From positions 372,001 to 436,000 of the forward strand of contig NZ_FNAO01000001.1 in NCBI RefSeq assembly GCF_900101815.1: a DNA stretch of 64,000 bases, in the 5' to 3' direction. Position numbers and translations under genes: made by a program. Below the pieces are notes generated by a model, which made no database searches, was not told where the DNA came from, and saw only the letters and a list, made by a program, of their open reading frames with translations. Positions 44,945 to 54,415 of this stretch are shown one piece after another. How positions within the stretch are numbered: position 1 is the first letter of the stretch; each line of letters opens with the position of its first letter. The stretch is from Pricia antarctica. Lineage in GTDB: Bacteria; Bacteroidota; Bacteroidia; Flavobacteriales; Flavobacteriaceae.

Positions 44945-45430
44945 ATGAAAAAAATACTCGTAGTATTTGCCTTAGGTGGATTAATCATCGGCTGTGGCGA
45001 ATCGAAAAAGGAAGAAAAGAAAGAAGGTTTTGAGATGAACCGCGCCAAAACAGCCGACAAAGCGACCGAAGCCCAAGCGGAAAGCGTACCCGTTGATATG
45101 GACAATGAAGGTGTCGGTCCGTTCAAAAATATATCTTTTGACAGCGACATCGATCAAGAGCTGGCCTCTGCAGGTGAAGCCAAGTTCAACACCATCTGTA
45201 CCGCCTGCCATATGGCCGAAAAGCGTATGATCGGTCCCGCCTTAAAAGGCGTTTACGAACGAAGAAACCCAGCCTGGGTGATGAACATGATAATAGGCCC
45301 TGACAAAATGCTCAAGGAAGATCCTATTGCAAAGGCATTGCTCAAAGAGCATAACAATGCCATTATGCTTAACCAGAATCTATCAGAAGACGAAACCAGG
45401 CAAGTGGCAGAGTATTTGCGGACACTGTAG
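44945..45430 (+). CDS. Class I cytochrome c lipoprotein
   Basis: The 161-residue product has a lipoprotein signal (MKKILVVFALGGLIIGC) and a single haem-binding CxxCH in KFNTICTACHMAEKRMIGPALKGVYERR, with a later Met (NNAIMLNQNLSEDE) as probable sixth ligand. It is a periplasmic electron carrier anchored in a membrane. The frame opens 14 codons earlier, but the ATG at 44945 begins the signal peptide. A strong terminator follows. Confidence 0.93.
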   Translation: MKKILVVFALGGLIIGCGESKKEEKKEGFEMNRAKTADKATEAQAESVPVDMDNEGVGPFKNISFDSDIDQELASAGEAKFNTICTACHMAEKRMIGPALKGVYERRNPAWVMNMIIGPDKMLKEDPIAKALLKEHNNAIMLNQNLSEDETRQVAEYLRTL

Positions 45431-45451
45431 ACTTTGCGAAGAAGTTATTTG

Positions 45452-45496
45452 AAAGTGCTTTTATCCGGTGGCATACAGGGGATAAAAGCACTTTTT
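45452..45496 (+). terminator. Intrinsic terminator after the cytochrome c gene
   Basis: Two perfect 15-base arms (45452-45466, 45480-45494) enclose a 13-base loop, and the right arm ends in five T. It lies 22 bases after the stop. Confidence 0.9.
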
Positions 45497-45571
45497 GTGT
45501 TTATTCTTTGGAAGTTAACTGTACTTTGCAATAAAAGCAGAATTTGAGAAACAACACAAAAACCGATTCGT

Positions 45572-46357
45572 ATGGGGTCAAATAAGATTCAAGGAGCACT
45601 TTGGGGAAAGAAACCTGAAGATTGGGCATTAATACAAGAAGCTACAGGTAACTCAGGTTATGAACACGTATTCGAATTTCTAAAATCGACTTCTGCCGAT
45701 ACAATTTTAGATGTGGGTTGCGGTTCTGGCTTCTTTAGTAATCTTGCTCACTTGAAAGGGTTAAATGTAACAGGATTAGATGCAAGTGCCCCTTTAATTG
45801 AACAAGCGAAAAAGAGAAATCCATCAATAAATTTGCATGTTGGGGAAATGGAAGAACTACCTTTTGAGGACCACTCTTTTGATATAGTTTGTGCCTTTAA
45901 TTCAATCCAATATGCAGAATCCGTTAAAAATGCAGTATTTGAAAGTAAACGAGTTTTGAAGAGGAATGGAAAATTAGTTATTATGATCTGGGGGAACAAG
46001 GAAGATTGCGAAACTGGTACTTTCTTAAAGGTAGTAGGTAGCTTACTTCCACCTCCAACGCCCGGAGCAGGAGGTCCCTTTGCTCTTTCAGATAATCGAT
46101 TATTGGAAACAATTTTAGAGAATAGTGGATTAAAAATTATCGATAATACGGATGTTGTCGCCATTTGGGAGTATCCGGATTCTGATACCGCTTTGAGAGG
46201 GTTATTGTCAGCTGGCCCTGCTGCCAAAGCAATTGAGAATAGTGGATTTGAAAAAGTGTATAGAGAATCGTTTAAAGCCATCAAACCCTACATTCAGAAA
46301 AATGGACGTGTCATTTATAGAAATAAGTTTAGAGTTGTCATTTCTGAAAAATCATAG
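45572..46357 (+). CDS. Class I SAM-dependent methyltransferase
   Basis: The 261-residue protein has the SAM-binding glycine loop TILDVGCGSGFFSNLA, the acidic NVTGLDAS motif and the later DIVCAFNSIQYAESV. This is the UbiE/type 11 fold; the acceptor is unknown. Base composition is visibly more AT-rich than its neighbours, and codons such as TTA, ACA and AAT are common, hinting at later acquisition. A broken frame follows directly downstream. Confidence 0.9.
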   Translation: MGSNKIQGALWGKKPEDWALIQEATGNSGYEHVFEFLKSTSADTILDVGCGSGFFSNLAHLKGLNVTGLDASAPLIEQAKKRNPSINLHVGEMEELPFEDHSFDIVCAFNSIQYAESVKNAVFESKRVLKRNGKLVIMIWGNKEDCETGTFLKVVGSLLPPPTPGAGGPFALSDNRLLETILENSGLKIIDNTDVVAIWEYPDSDTALRGLLSAGPAAKAIENSGFEKVYRESFKAIKPYIQKNGRVIYRNKFRVVISEKS

Positions 46358-46369
46358 AAAACATTACTT

Positions 46370-46660
46370 CCCATACAGCAAATAATAAGAAACAACTGTC
46401 AGTAGGTTCCATTCTTACCATAAAAGTTAAATGTAACTTAAGCGAATTAGTTGCCGAATTAAAGCCTAAACCATATAAAGGATTTAAATATCGGGAAGGA
46501 GCTTTTACCCCTATTCGACTCTTCACTGAATATGTTCGCCAGAAAAAAATACTTGAGATTTTAAAAACACCTTTGGCATCGAGAACCATATACGGTCTGA
46601 GTAAATTCAAAAATTCGTCAGCCCAGTTTTACCTACCAACTAAAAATAGGATGGTCTGAT
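46370..46660 (+). pseudogene. Start-less coding remnant after the methyltransferase
   Basis: In a different frame from the methyltransferase, an open stretch without a usable ATG reads LSELVAELKPKPYKGFKYRE and continues through GAFTPIRLFTEYVRQKKI to a stop at about 46660. The composition looks like real protein, so a truncated gene is likely. I do not recognise the family. The rest of the gap to 46781 holds only a promoter box. Confidence 0.4.
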
Positions 46661-46749
46661 TTTAAAATAGGTAGCATACTATTCGAAAAAGAAGGTTTGA
46701 ATAAAATGGTAAGCTGACCAATGTCATATTCTGCTCTGGCTTAAATACT

Positions 46750-46757
46750 TATTTTTG
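46750..46757 (+). promoter_or_regulatory. Candidate -7 box for the cytochrome c peroxidase gene
   Basis: TATTTTTG matches TAnnTTTG and lies 25 bases before the ATG at 46782. No clear -33 element is visible. Confidence 0.55.
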
Positions 46758-46781
46758 TAATTTTCGATTCTAAACTTCGCC

Positions 46782-47963
46782 ATGCGGAAAGCAGCAAAGC
46801 TTGTACTTTATATTCTATTGCCCTTGTTTTTGGCCAAATGCGCCGACGTTGGGAAAGAACAAAAAAAGACAGCGAAGAAAACTCGGTTCATACCCCGTAT
46901 TACCGCCTTGCCCCAAACGGTAAAATCCCCCAAAGACAATCCTGCATCCCCTGAAAAAGAAATTTTAGGGAAACTGCTTTTTTACGATCCCATTCTTTCG
47001 GGTAACAAAGATGTGGCATGTGCCACTTGCCATCACCCCAATAACGGCTATGCGGAGTTTTTGGATATTAGCATTGGTCCCAATTCGCGCGGTTTGGGCA
47101 GCAAACGAAAATTCAATAGCCCAAATGACATTCCTTTTGTAAAACGCAATGCGCAAACGATAATCAATACCGCCTTTAACGGCATCGATTCTTACAATCG
47201 GTACAAGCCCGAACAGGCCAGCATGTTCTGGGACGACCGGGCAAAAAGTCTGGAAAAGCAGGCTTTGGAGCCCATAATTGCGTTTGCGGAAATGCGGGGG
47301 CACGGTAGTACCGAATCCGACATCCTGGAAACGGTCATCATGCGATTACAGGAAATACCCGAATACCAAAAATTGTTCGAACGGGCATTTGGCGGAACAG
47401 ATGCGGTTACGGTAGATAATTTGGGAAAGGCCATTGCCGCTTTTGAACGAACAATAGTCACTAACAACTCCCGGTTCGACCAATACATGCGGGGTGATGA
47501 AGATGCCATTTTGATTTCGGAAAAAGAGGGTTTTAAACTTTTTAAATCGGTAGGCTGTGCCAATTGCCACAACGGGCCGATGTTCTCCGATTACAAAAAG
47601 CATGTTTTAGGAGCTCCCGAAAACAATAAGTTGCCCATTCCCGATGCGGGGGTTCAAGATACCTTTGCTTTTCGCACCCCTTCATTGCGCAATCTGCGAT
47701 TTACCGCCCCGTACATGCATAACGGAAGCCTTCAAAACTTAAGGCGGGTTCTGGAGTTCTACGAGGATATATCCAACGGAAAAGTCCGCAATCCGAACGT
47801 ACCCAAAGAGCGGTTCGACCCCTTTGTCCGCGAGCTTCAACTAAGTGTAAAGGAAATGTCACAAATCATTTCCTTTTTAAATACGTTGAATGACGACAGT
47901 TTTGACAAGGTAATTCCGGAAACCGTGCCCAGCGGTCTTTCAGTAGGGGGAGATATTCAGTAA
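46782..47963 (+). CDS. Di-haem cytochrome c peroxidase (MauG/CcpA family) lipoprotein
   Basis: The 393-residue product has a lipoprotein signal (MRKAAKLVLYILLPLFLAKC). Two CxxCH sites (DVACATCHHPNNGY about residue 83, SVGCANCHNGPMF about 262) bind the two haems, and FRTPSLRNLRFTAPYMHNGS with the Met and His is typical of the family. It reduces hydrogen peroxide or performs MauG-like oxidations in the periplasm. Many Bacteroidota have several copies. Confidence 0.94.
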   Translation: MRKAAKLVLYILLPLFLAKCADVGKEQKKTAKKTRFIPRITALPQTVKSPKDNPASPEKEILGKLLFYDPILSGNKDVACATCHHPNNGYAEFLDISIGPNSRGLGSKRKFNSPNDIPFVKRNAQTIINTAFNGIDSYNRYKPEQASMFWDDRAKSLEKQALEPIIAFAEMRGHGSTESDILETVIMRLQEIPEYQKLFERAFGGTDAVTVDNLGKAIAAFERTIVTNNSRFDQYMRGDEDAILISEKEGFKLFKSVGCANCHNGPMFSDYKKHVLGAPENNKLPIPDAGVQDTFAFRTPSLRNLRFTAPYMHNGSLQNLRRVLEFYEDISNGKVRNPNVPKERFDPFVRELQLSVKEMSQIISFLNTLNDDSFDKVIPETVPSGLSVGGDIQ

Positions 47964-48192
47964 AGCTGGTTCTTAAAAAATAGTATAATCAAGTAAGCTC
48001 ACGGTTTAGTAATTGAACTCAATTAGACTTTTTCTTTTACCTACGAATAGCACATTCTGAGGCCCTATTTCGTTATTTTAAAAACCGTAGTCCTGCTATA
48101 CCGTAAAAAATGACTTCATTTGACCTTAAAAGCCGATATTCCCCGTTCCAAACCATACCTCTAAAGGAGTTCATCATCCAAATGATACGCCT

Positions 48193-48765
48193 ATGACCGA
48201 AAAAGAAAAAATGCTCAAAGGAGATTTCTACGATTCAAGAGATCCCGAATTGTTACGGATGTACCACAATGCCCGAAAATTGCTAAAAGAATACAACCAT
48301 CTCGATTCGGAACTCACACAAGAACGCAATCGGATTCTAACCGAACTATTCCATCATAAAGGCCCAGGCTTATGGATAGAAATCCCGTTTTTCTGCGATT
48401 ACGGAAAAAACATATCCATCGGAGAAAATACCTTCATCAATACGAACTGCATATTTTTGGACAACAATACAATAACCATTGGAAAAAATGGACTAATTGC
48501 CCCCTATGTTCAAATATATACCGCAAATCATCCTTTAAAAGCATCCGAACGAATCATCGAAACGGGAGACGGTTCCCGTTATCGAACGTTTGCCAAGCCG
48601 GTCAGTATTGGAGACAATGTTTGGATTGGAGGGAATTCAGTAATTTTTCCCGGAGTTACCATTGGGAATAATGTTACCATTGGCGCGGGAAGTGTGGTCA
48701 CGAAATGTATTCCGGATAATGTCTTGGCGTTTGGAAATCCTTGTGAAATAAAAAAAGAACTTTGA
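48193..48765 (+). CDS. Maltose O-acetyltransferase-like hexapeptide enzyme
   Basis: The 190-residue protein has a left-handed beta-helix of hexapeptide repeats (ISIGENTFINTNCIFLDNN, VSIGDNVWIGGNSVIFPGVTIGNNVTIGAGSVVTK) and the catalytic His in IYTANHPLKA. The N-terminal EKEKMLKGDFYDSRDPEL is the maltose/galactoside acetyltransferase domain. It transfers acetyl from acetyl-CoA to a sugar. It stands alone; the gap after it (48766-49028) holds nothing I can support. Confidence 0.94.
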   Translation: MTEKEKMLKGDFYDSRDPELLRMYHNARKLLKEYNHLDSELTQERNRILTELFHHKGPGLWIEIPFFCDYGKNISIGENTFINTNCIFLDNNTITIGKNGLIAPYVQIYTANHPLKASERIIETGDGSRYRTFAKPVSIGDNVWIGGNSVIFPGVTIGNNVTIGAGSVVTKCIPDNVLAFGNPCEIKKEL

Positions 48766-49028
48766 AAAATAAATCACAATAATAGCAGTAAGCACTGCTG
48801 GCGTCTAATGCGGAAATAGAGGTCTGCGTATGGATTAACCAATATTCGATAATACGCGTCATTTAGCGATTTCTCAGCTAGCCAACGTTCCAGACCCTTT
48901 GACTTATATTTCTATTTTGCAAATACTTCAACTTCAAAACTAGAGTCCTCTGAAATATCAATTGATGATTTAAAAAAGCTTTCTGCCTAAATTACCGCAA
49001 AAAAAACGCTCACCATTGTGTATAACCG

Positions 49029-50657
49029 CTAAAGCCCCCAAATCTCATAAGGGTTTTTCAAATCATCATTCCCCTTCTTTTTCACTTTATCGACCATTAC
49101 CTTGTAAGTAGGGTCTTCCAGTACATTCACGTCAATAATTTCCTCTGCGTTTTCGAGAAGTCGGATGCAATCCTTGCTTAAATGACGTAGGTGGACTTTC
49201 TTCCCTACCTTGGCATAACGTTGGGTAATCTTGTTCAAGGCCTCGATGCCGGACATGTCGGCGATTCGGCTTTCCTTGAAATCGATAATGACCTCGTCGG
49301 GATCGTTCTGTACATCGAACTTTTCTCCGAAAAGGGTGGTCGATCCGAAGAACAACGGACCGTAGATTTCATAATGTTTGATACCATTTTCGTCGATACG
49401 TTTTCTCGCCCGGATCCGCTTGGCGTTTTCCCATGAATAGGCTAACGCGGATATGATTACACCCAATAGAACGGCAATTGCCAAGTTGTGGGTAATCGCT
49501 GTAATGAGGGTCACGAGAACCATGACCACCACATCGGAGTTGGGCATTTTCCGAAAAGTCTTAAAACTCGCCCATTCAAAGGTGCCTATGGCGACCATAA
49601 ACATCAGGCCGACCAAGGCCGCCATAGGCAAACGTTCGATCAAGCTGGAGCCGAACATAATAAATACCAGCAACATGATAGCTGCAGTAATGCCAGACAA
49701 GCGGGCCCTAGCCCCTGCGGAAACATTGATCAAACTCTGCCCGATCATGGCGCAGCCGCCCATACCGGAAAGAAATCCGGAAAAGATATTCGCTGTGCCC
49801 TGGGCAACACACTCTTTATTGCCGCTACCTCGGGTCTCTGTGATTTCATCAATGATGTTTAGGGTCAAGAGACTTTCGATCAAACCTACCCCCGCCACGA
49901 TGGCCGCATAAGGTAAAATAATCATTAAGGATGCAAAGGTCAGCGGGATCTGCGGAATGGTTAGCGGTGGAAATCCGCCTTTGATGGATTCGCCTTCGCC
50001 CATGATGCCCGCTACCGTCAAAGTATCGACTCCAAAACCGATGACAATGGCCGAAACCACAACGATGGCCACCAAGGAAGACGGCACGGCCTTGGTCAGT
50101 TTCGGCAGGCCCCAAATGATTAACATGGTCAACAAAGCCAGCCCCAGCATGGTTAAAAACGGAGCCGTAGGCAATAGAGTATCGGTGCCTTTTTGATAGA
50201 AATTGGGGAACTGGGCCATGAAAATAATGATGGCCAATCCGTTTACAAAACCAAACATCACAGGCTGCGGCACCAAACGGATGAATTTCCCCAAACGGAG
50301 CAATCCCACCGCAATCTGTAGCACGCCAGCTACGATTACGGTGGCGAAGACATAGTTCAATATGGTTTCGGGCTCGATACCGGGAAAGTTGCGTTTTAGC
50401 TCTAAAATTAATCCGATAAAGACGACCGCTACCGCTCCCGTGGCCCCGGAAATCATGCCGGGACGTCCACCAAAAATTGAGGTAATCAAGCAGAGTACGA
50501 AGGCAGCATAAAGACCGGTCAGGGGCGAAAAACCGGGAATTAGGGCAAAGGCGATAGCCTCTGGCACCAAAGCCAAGGCTACGGTAAGTCCCGATAGGAT
50601 TTCCGTTTTATAATCGACTTTTTGCTGAAAGTTAAAGAGGTTGAGGTACTTTTTCAC
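49029..50657 (-). CDS. SulP family anion transporter with STAS domain
   Basis: The 542-residue protein has the SulP membrane domain (about 10-415; TVALALVPEAIAFALIPGFSPLTGLYAAF, SGATGAVAVVFIGLILE) and a C-terminal cytoplasmic STAS domain (about 430-530; VIIDFKESRIADMSGIEAL). SulP members carry sulfate, bicarbonate or other anions. The open frame extends to a TTG at 50681, but that lies inside a TATTTTTG promoter box, so the GTG at 50657 (MKKYLNLFNFQQK) is chosen. Confidence 0.92.
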   Translation of the reverse strand: MKKYLNLFNFQQKVDYKTEILSGLTVALALVPEAIAFALIPGFSPLTGLYAAFVLCLITSIFGGRPGMISGATGAVAVVFIGLILELKRNFPGIEPETILNYVFATVIVAGVLQIAVGLLRLGKFIRLVPQPVMFGFVNGLAIIIFMAQFPNFYQKGTDTLLPTAPFLTMLGLALLTMLIIWGLPKLTKAVPSSLVAIVVVSAIVIGFGVDTLTVAGIMGEGESIKGGFPPLTIPQIPLTFASLMIILPYAAIVAGVGLIESLLTLNIIDEITETRGSGNKECVAQGTANIFSGFLSGMGGCAMIGQSLINVSAGARARLSGITAAIMLLVFIMFGSSLIERLPMAALVGLMFMVAIGTFEWASFKTFRKMPNSDVVVMVLVTLITAITHNLAIAVLLGVIISALAYSWENAKRIRARKRIDENGIKHYEIYGPLFFGSTTLFGEKFDVQNDPDEVIIDFKESRIADMSGIEALNKITQRYAKVGKKVHLRHLSKDCIRLLENAEEIIDVNVLEDPTYKVMVDKVKKKGNDDLKNPYEIWGL

Positions 50658-50678
50658 TGGGCTGGTTTTTTGAGCGTG

Positions 50679-50686
50679 CAAAAATA
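50679..50686 (-). promoter_or_regulatory. Candidate -7 box for the SulP gene
   Basis: The minus strand reads TATTTTTG, exact to TAnnTTTG. It predicts transcription from about 50673, just upstream of the GTG start, and rules out the longer TTG start. Confidence 0.6.
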
Positions 50687-50698
50687 CGGCTTATTATT

Positions 50699-51691
50699 TT
50701 ACCACTTCCGTGACCCCAACAACTTCTCCCCTAGCGCCGTCAGTTGGGCGGTTCCGTATTTCTCCTGCTCCCAATTTCTGGGGTCGCCCGGAAAAGCATA
50801 CCCCTCGGGCGCTATACGTTCCTTCCAAGAATTGATGCGCCATTGCCGCATCTCTTCGTTATCCTCTTCGGCTGGCATCATGGAAATATATTGGGCGATA
50901 CGCACTTTATCTTTCGACTTGTTCGGGCGGATACCATGGGGTTCTGTACTGTTGAAAATAAGCAGATCTCCTGCTTGCATTTTTACCTTTACGATTTTAT
51001 CCTCCAAATCAGAGATATCTGGCTGAAACCGGTCGCGGTCTTCGGGTTGGGTCAGCTTCCAGGTGTCGTAGTTGCGGTAGAGCCATGGAATACATTGAAA
51101 GCCGCCCATATTTTCATCAGTCTGGTCGGCGAGGGCCAAAACGCCCTGTACATTCTGCGGACGGGTCTCGGGGTCATAATCCCAATGTATGAAACCCTTC
51201 TTATCGGTTCCCGGCGGTAAGGGAAAATTGAGGTTTGCCCTGTCGATGGTCACCCACAGCTTTTCAGTGCCCCAGACGTCGACAAAGGCATCATACACGC
51301 GGGGCATTTGTCGGTTGTTCCAAAGTTGCTGATGGTTGTAGACCTCGACCATACCCGTACCGGTCAATTCTTTCATCTTCATTTCAGCCCTGGGCGGCGC
51401 ATACCAAGTCTTTGGGTCATCTGGGTCTTTTTCATCGAACTCCCAGATAAAATTGGCCGTTGCTAGTGCCTGTTCTTTGGGAACGGCGTTTTTTATAACA
51501 ATATATCCGTTGTACTTCCAAAATTTCCAGTCTGACTCGCTCAAGACACGCAAAGGCTTCCCATTACTTCGGTCGTTCAGTTTTTGCTTGCTGCTTGTTG
51601 CGGTAGATGGATTTCCGGGGATTTCCTCATGGGCTTTGTTAGCCATCTCCGCTTTATACTTCGAATCCATAGTGGTACATTTTTGATGCAT
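50699..51691 (-). CDS. Phytanoyl-CoA dioxygenase (PhyH) family protein
   Basis: The 330-residue protein matches Fe(II)/2-oxoglutarate dioxygenases of the PhyH family: WKFWKYNGYIVIKNAVP at the N-terminus of the core, the HxD motif in GFIHWDYDPE, and the distal His in STEPHGIRPNKSKDKVR. A low-complexity charged start (about 1-45) precedes the core, and a second ATG at 51670 is also possible. The substrate is unknown. Confidence 0.87.
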   Translation of the reverse strand: MHQKCTTMDSKYKAEMANKAHEEIPGNPSTATSSKQKLNDRSNGKPLRVLSESDWKFWKYNGYIVIKNAVPKEQALATANFIWEFDEKDPDDPKTWYAPPRAEMKMKELTGTGMVEVYNHQQLWNNRQMPRVYDAFVDVWGTEKLWVTIDRANLNFPLPPGTDKKGFIHWDYDPETRPQNVQGVLALADQTDENMGGFQCIPWLYRNYDTWKLTQPEDRDRFQPDISDLEDKIVKVKMQAGDLLIFNSTEPHGIRPNKSKDKVRIAQYISMMPAEEDNEEMRQWRINSWKERIAPEGYAFPGDPRNWEQEKYGTAQLTALGEKLLGSRKW

Positions 51692-51873
51692 TTAAATTAC
51701 GGAAATTTGCCGAATTTATATCCAATAGACCCCCACACTTTGAAATCATTTAGACTTTTTGTTTCGAACCGAGATATTCGACTTCTTTGCCTTTAGCACT
51801 AGAAAAATAGCCTTCAGGGGCAAAATGTATCGAATAGATCGGTTATTTTACGATAAACTAAATATAAGTATCC

Positions 51874-52263
51874 ATGAAAGTAAAATCATTCTATTTTATA
51901 TTCATTTCACTACCATTCCTTTTAACCTCATGCGCGCAAAGATTAGTCGGTACGTGGACGGTCCAAAAATATGAGAACGTGAGCCCCGGTGAAAAGGGAG
52001 TTTCCGTTCAAAATGTCGGCTCGATTTCCTTTGATAAAAATGGTACCGGCCAAAAGGAAATGAACTACACGGTGCTCGGCGTTGAAAAGGATGACAGCAC
52101 TCCTTTCGAATGGTCAGCGACCGAAAGTTATATTACCATCAAAAGTGAGGATTCGGATATCTCAAAAACATGGATTTATCTTGAAAACAAGAACAAAAGC
52201 CAAAAATGGAAGTCCACCGACGGTAAAAATCAGGTGCAGACCTTGGAGCTGGTAAAGCAATAA
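51874..52263 (+). CDS. Small lipocalin-like lipoprotein
   Basis: The 129-residue product has a lipoprotein signal (MKVKSFYFIFISLPFLLTSC) and then LVGTWTVQKYENVSPGEKG, the opening typical of lipocalin-like domains, with SISFDKNGTGQKE and further strands. The role is unknown. Confidence 0.8.
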   Translation: MKVKSFYFIFISLPFLLTSCAQRLVGTWTVQKYENVSPGEKGVSVQNVGSISFDKNGTGQKEMNYTVLGVEKDDSTPFEWSATESYITIKSEDSDISKTWIYLENKNKSQKWKSTDGKNQVQTLELVKQ

Positions 52264-52357
52264 AAAGAAAAACTCTTCCCGAGACTTCGGCCCTAAATTC
52301 CAAATTCAAGGAAGCGTAAATCTTTTCTAAGAGTCATCCTATAAAATTAGAAAAAAT

Positions 52358-52879
52358 ATGGAAATCTTTACTTCGTTGAAACCGTGGACCATTGTTCAGA
52401 TGTGCGTTGCGGCCATCTCTATCTACCTATATGTCATGTTGATTACGCGAACTGCAGGAAAACGGACTTTTGCCAAGATGACGAGTTTCGATTTTGCAGT
52501 GACTATCGCCATGGGTTCGATTTTGGCAGATGCGGTGAACAAGCCGACATCGAATTTGATGCCCGCCTTTGTCTCCTTGGCACTATTGGCTTTTTTACAG
52601 GTAGTATTCGCCAAAATACTATCGTCTTCGGACAGGGTGGAAAAATTACTCACCAATACACCCATCCTTTTAATGAAGGATGGAAAAATCTTTGAGAAGA
52701 ACCTTAAAAAAGCGCTGGTCAGCCGGGCGGATTTGATGGGGAAATTACGAGAAGCCAACGTGCTGCAGCTTTCTCAGGTGAGAGCAGTCGTTTTTGAGAC
52801 TACAGGAGATATTTCGGTGCTGCATACCACGGATACTACAGAGTTGGATGAAATTATAATGGAAGATGTTGGGGATTAA
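52358..52879 (+). CDS. DUF421 (YetF-like) membrane protein
   Basis: The 173-residue protein has about three N-terminal membrane segments and the YetF/DUF421 signature RTAGKRTFAKMTSFDFAVTIAMGSILADAV, followed by a small cytoplasmic domain with NTPILLMKDGKIFEKNLKKALVSRADLMGKLREANV. It is associated with envelope and spore-related functions elsewhere; the molecular role is unknown. Confidence 0.9.
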   Translation: MEIFTSLKPWTIVQMCVAAISIYLYVMLITRTAGKRTFAKMTSFDFAVTIAMGSILADAVNKPTSNLMPAFVSLALLAFLQVVFAKILSSSDRVEKLLTNTPILLMKDGKIFEKNLKKALVSRADLMGKLREANVLQLSQVRAVVFETTGDISVLHTTDTTELDEIIMEDVGD

Positions 52880-53018
52880 ATCCCATAATCCAAACACCCA
52901 ATTTCAAAAAACTAAGGAAAACCTTTAAATCTATGGATAAAGGCCGATGTGAATCTCTGTCGATACCGATAGGTATGTGAAATAGCTTCTACTCATCAGC
53001 GTAAAACCACAAAACAAA

Positions 53019-53048
53019 ACCACCCTGGCTTTTTCAAACCAGGGCGGT
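53019..53048 (-). terminator. Orphan hairpin with a minus-strand U tract
   Basis: The arms 53019-53028 and 53039-53048 pair over 10 bases with one mismatch on the plus strand (A-C) that becomes G-U on the minus strand. On the minus strand the right arm runs into TTTTGTTTTG. No leftward gene lies above it, so it may end a small RNA from the gap 53050-53350 or serve as a weak terminator for other transcripts. Confidence 0.5.
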
Positions 53049-53269
53049 CTCTAAATAAATAACCAACCAAAAACATTTTAAGTGCGATTTTGAACCGCAG
53101 AAATAGTATCCAATAGTTCTTCTAATACTAACGCCGACAATTTCAAAATCTTGCCTTATAGGACCCAAGTACACGTTAAAATTTTAAGTATTTCATCGAA
53201 TTTGGACTTGAGGTTCCAAAAAACCGCTTTGCCCTTAATTTTAAGTAATTTTGTAGTGAATCGTGAAAT

Positions 53270-53333
53270 AGACCTGGCAGGTCTTGATTGTCCGCAGGGT
53301 TTTTACCGCGGAAGATAAAGACCTGTCAGGTCT
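53270..53333. repeat. Two palindromic repeats before gpsA
   Basis: Two near-identical 15-base palindromes (AGACCTGGCAGGTCT at 53270-53284, AGACCTGTCAGGTCT at 53319-53333) lie within 70 bases of each other, directly upstream of gpsA. GTCCGC and GCGGAC flank the second as an outer inverted repeat. A related ACCTGCAAGGT occurs just after gpsA near 54370. They resemble short dispersed palindromes. Confidence 0.7.
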
Positions 53334-53351
53334 GGCGGACTTAAACGTAAC

Positions 53352-54353
53352 ATGAAAAATCCAAAAAGATTCGCCGTTATCGGTGGCGGAAGCTGGGCAA
53401 CGGCCCTGGTTAAAATGCTTTGTGTCAACCAAGACAAGGTAGGCTGGTACATGCGGAATTCTGATGCGGTGGGTTTCATCAAAATCCAAAAGCACAATCC
53501 GAACTATTTGACCTCGGTTACCTTCGATACCGACAAACTCGATTTGACCGATGATATCAATGTTGCCGTTGGTAAGGCGGATATTTTAATCTTTGCCGTT
53601 CCTTCAGCCTTTTTGGGCGGTGAACTCGAAAAACTGACGGTTGACATAAAGGATAAAATCATTTTTTCGGCCATAAAAGGAATAGTTCCCGAATCTGGAA
53701 TGATTGTCGGAAAGCATTTTCATACGAAATATGGCATCCCCTTCGAAAATATCGGGGTAATTACCGGACCCTGCCATGCGGAAGAGGTTGCCTTGGAGCG
53801 ACTTTCTTATCTCACCATCGCCTGCGCGGACGCCGAAAAAGCTGAATATTTGGCCGAAAACCTCAGCAGCGACTACATCAGGACCAAAGTTACTGAAGAT
53901 ATAATAGGCGCTGAATACGCGGCTATGCTCAAGAACATTTACGCCATCGCAGCGGGCATCGCCCATGGTCTAGGGTATGGCGATAATTTTCAAGCCGTTC
54001 TAATGAGCAACGCTATTCGCGAAATGAAGCGGTTTACCAAACGAATTCATAAAATTGACCGAAATATCAACAATTCCGCGTATTTGGGGGATCTATTGGT
54101 TACCGGATATTCCACTTTTAGCCGTAACAGAATGTTCGGCAATATGATTGGTAAAGGCTATACCGTAAAAAGTGCCCAGATGGAAATGAGTATGGTAGCA
54201 GAAGGCTACTATGCAGCCAAAAGTGCCTTTGAAATTAAGTCGAAATTCGAGAAAAAAGCGAGAACACCAATTATCGATGCAGTTTACGCTGTTTTGTACG
54301 AGGGAAAGAACGCGAGAAGGATTTTTTTGGATTTGACGGAAAAGTTGGATTGA
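53352..54353 (+). CDS. gpsA: NAD(P)-dependent glycerol-3-phosphate dehydrogenase
   Basis: GpsA makes glycerol-3-phosphate from dihydroxyacetone phosphate for phospholipid synthesis. The 333-residue protein has the nucleotide site FAVIGGGSWATALVKML, the segment VITGPCHAEEVAL and the catalytic Lys region AEYAAMLKNIYAIAAGIAHGLGYGDN. It is convergent with glpD, the catabolic enzyme, over a 60-base gap. Confidence 0.95.
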   Translation: MKNPKRFAVIGGGSWATALVKMLCVNQDKVGWYMRNSDAVGFIKIQKHNPNYLTSVTFDTDKLDLTDDINVAVGKADILIFAVPSAFLGGELEKLTVDIKDKIIFSAIKGIVPESGMIVGKHFHTKYGIPFENIGVITGPCHAEEVALERLSYLTIACADAEKAEYLAENLSSDYIRTKVTEDIIGAEYAAMLKNIYAIAAGIAHGLGYGDNFQAVLMSNAIREMKRFTKRIHKIDRNINNSAYLGDLLVTGYSTFSRNRMFGNMIGKGYTVKSAQMEMSMVAEGYYAAKSAFEIKSKFEKKARTPIIDAVYAVLYEGKNARRIFLDLTEKLD

Positions 54354-54415
54354 ATCGCAAAGTGTTACCGACCTGCAAGGTATAAGTGAGACACGAGCAA
54401 TTCATGTACGTCAGA

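Noticed and set aside
48766-49028. A possible small gene between the acetyltransferase and SulP genes
   Set aside because: No frame of useful length, promoter box or hairpin could be found there.
53086-53160. A minus-strand frame of about 24 codons (LSALVLEELLDTISAVQNRT) that looks like a small peptide
   Set aside because: There is no ATG or GTG start and a stop lies directly upstream; it is too short to support as a gene.
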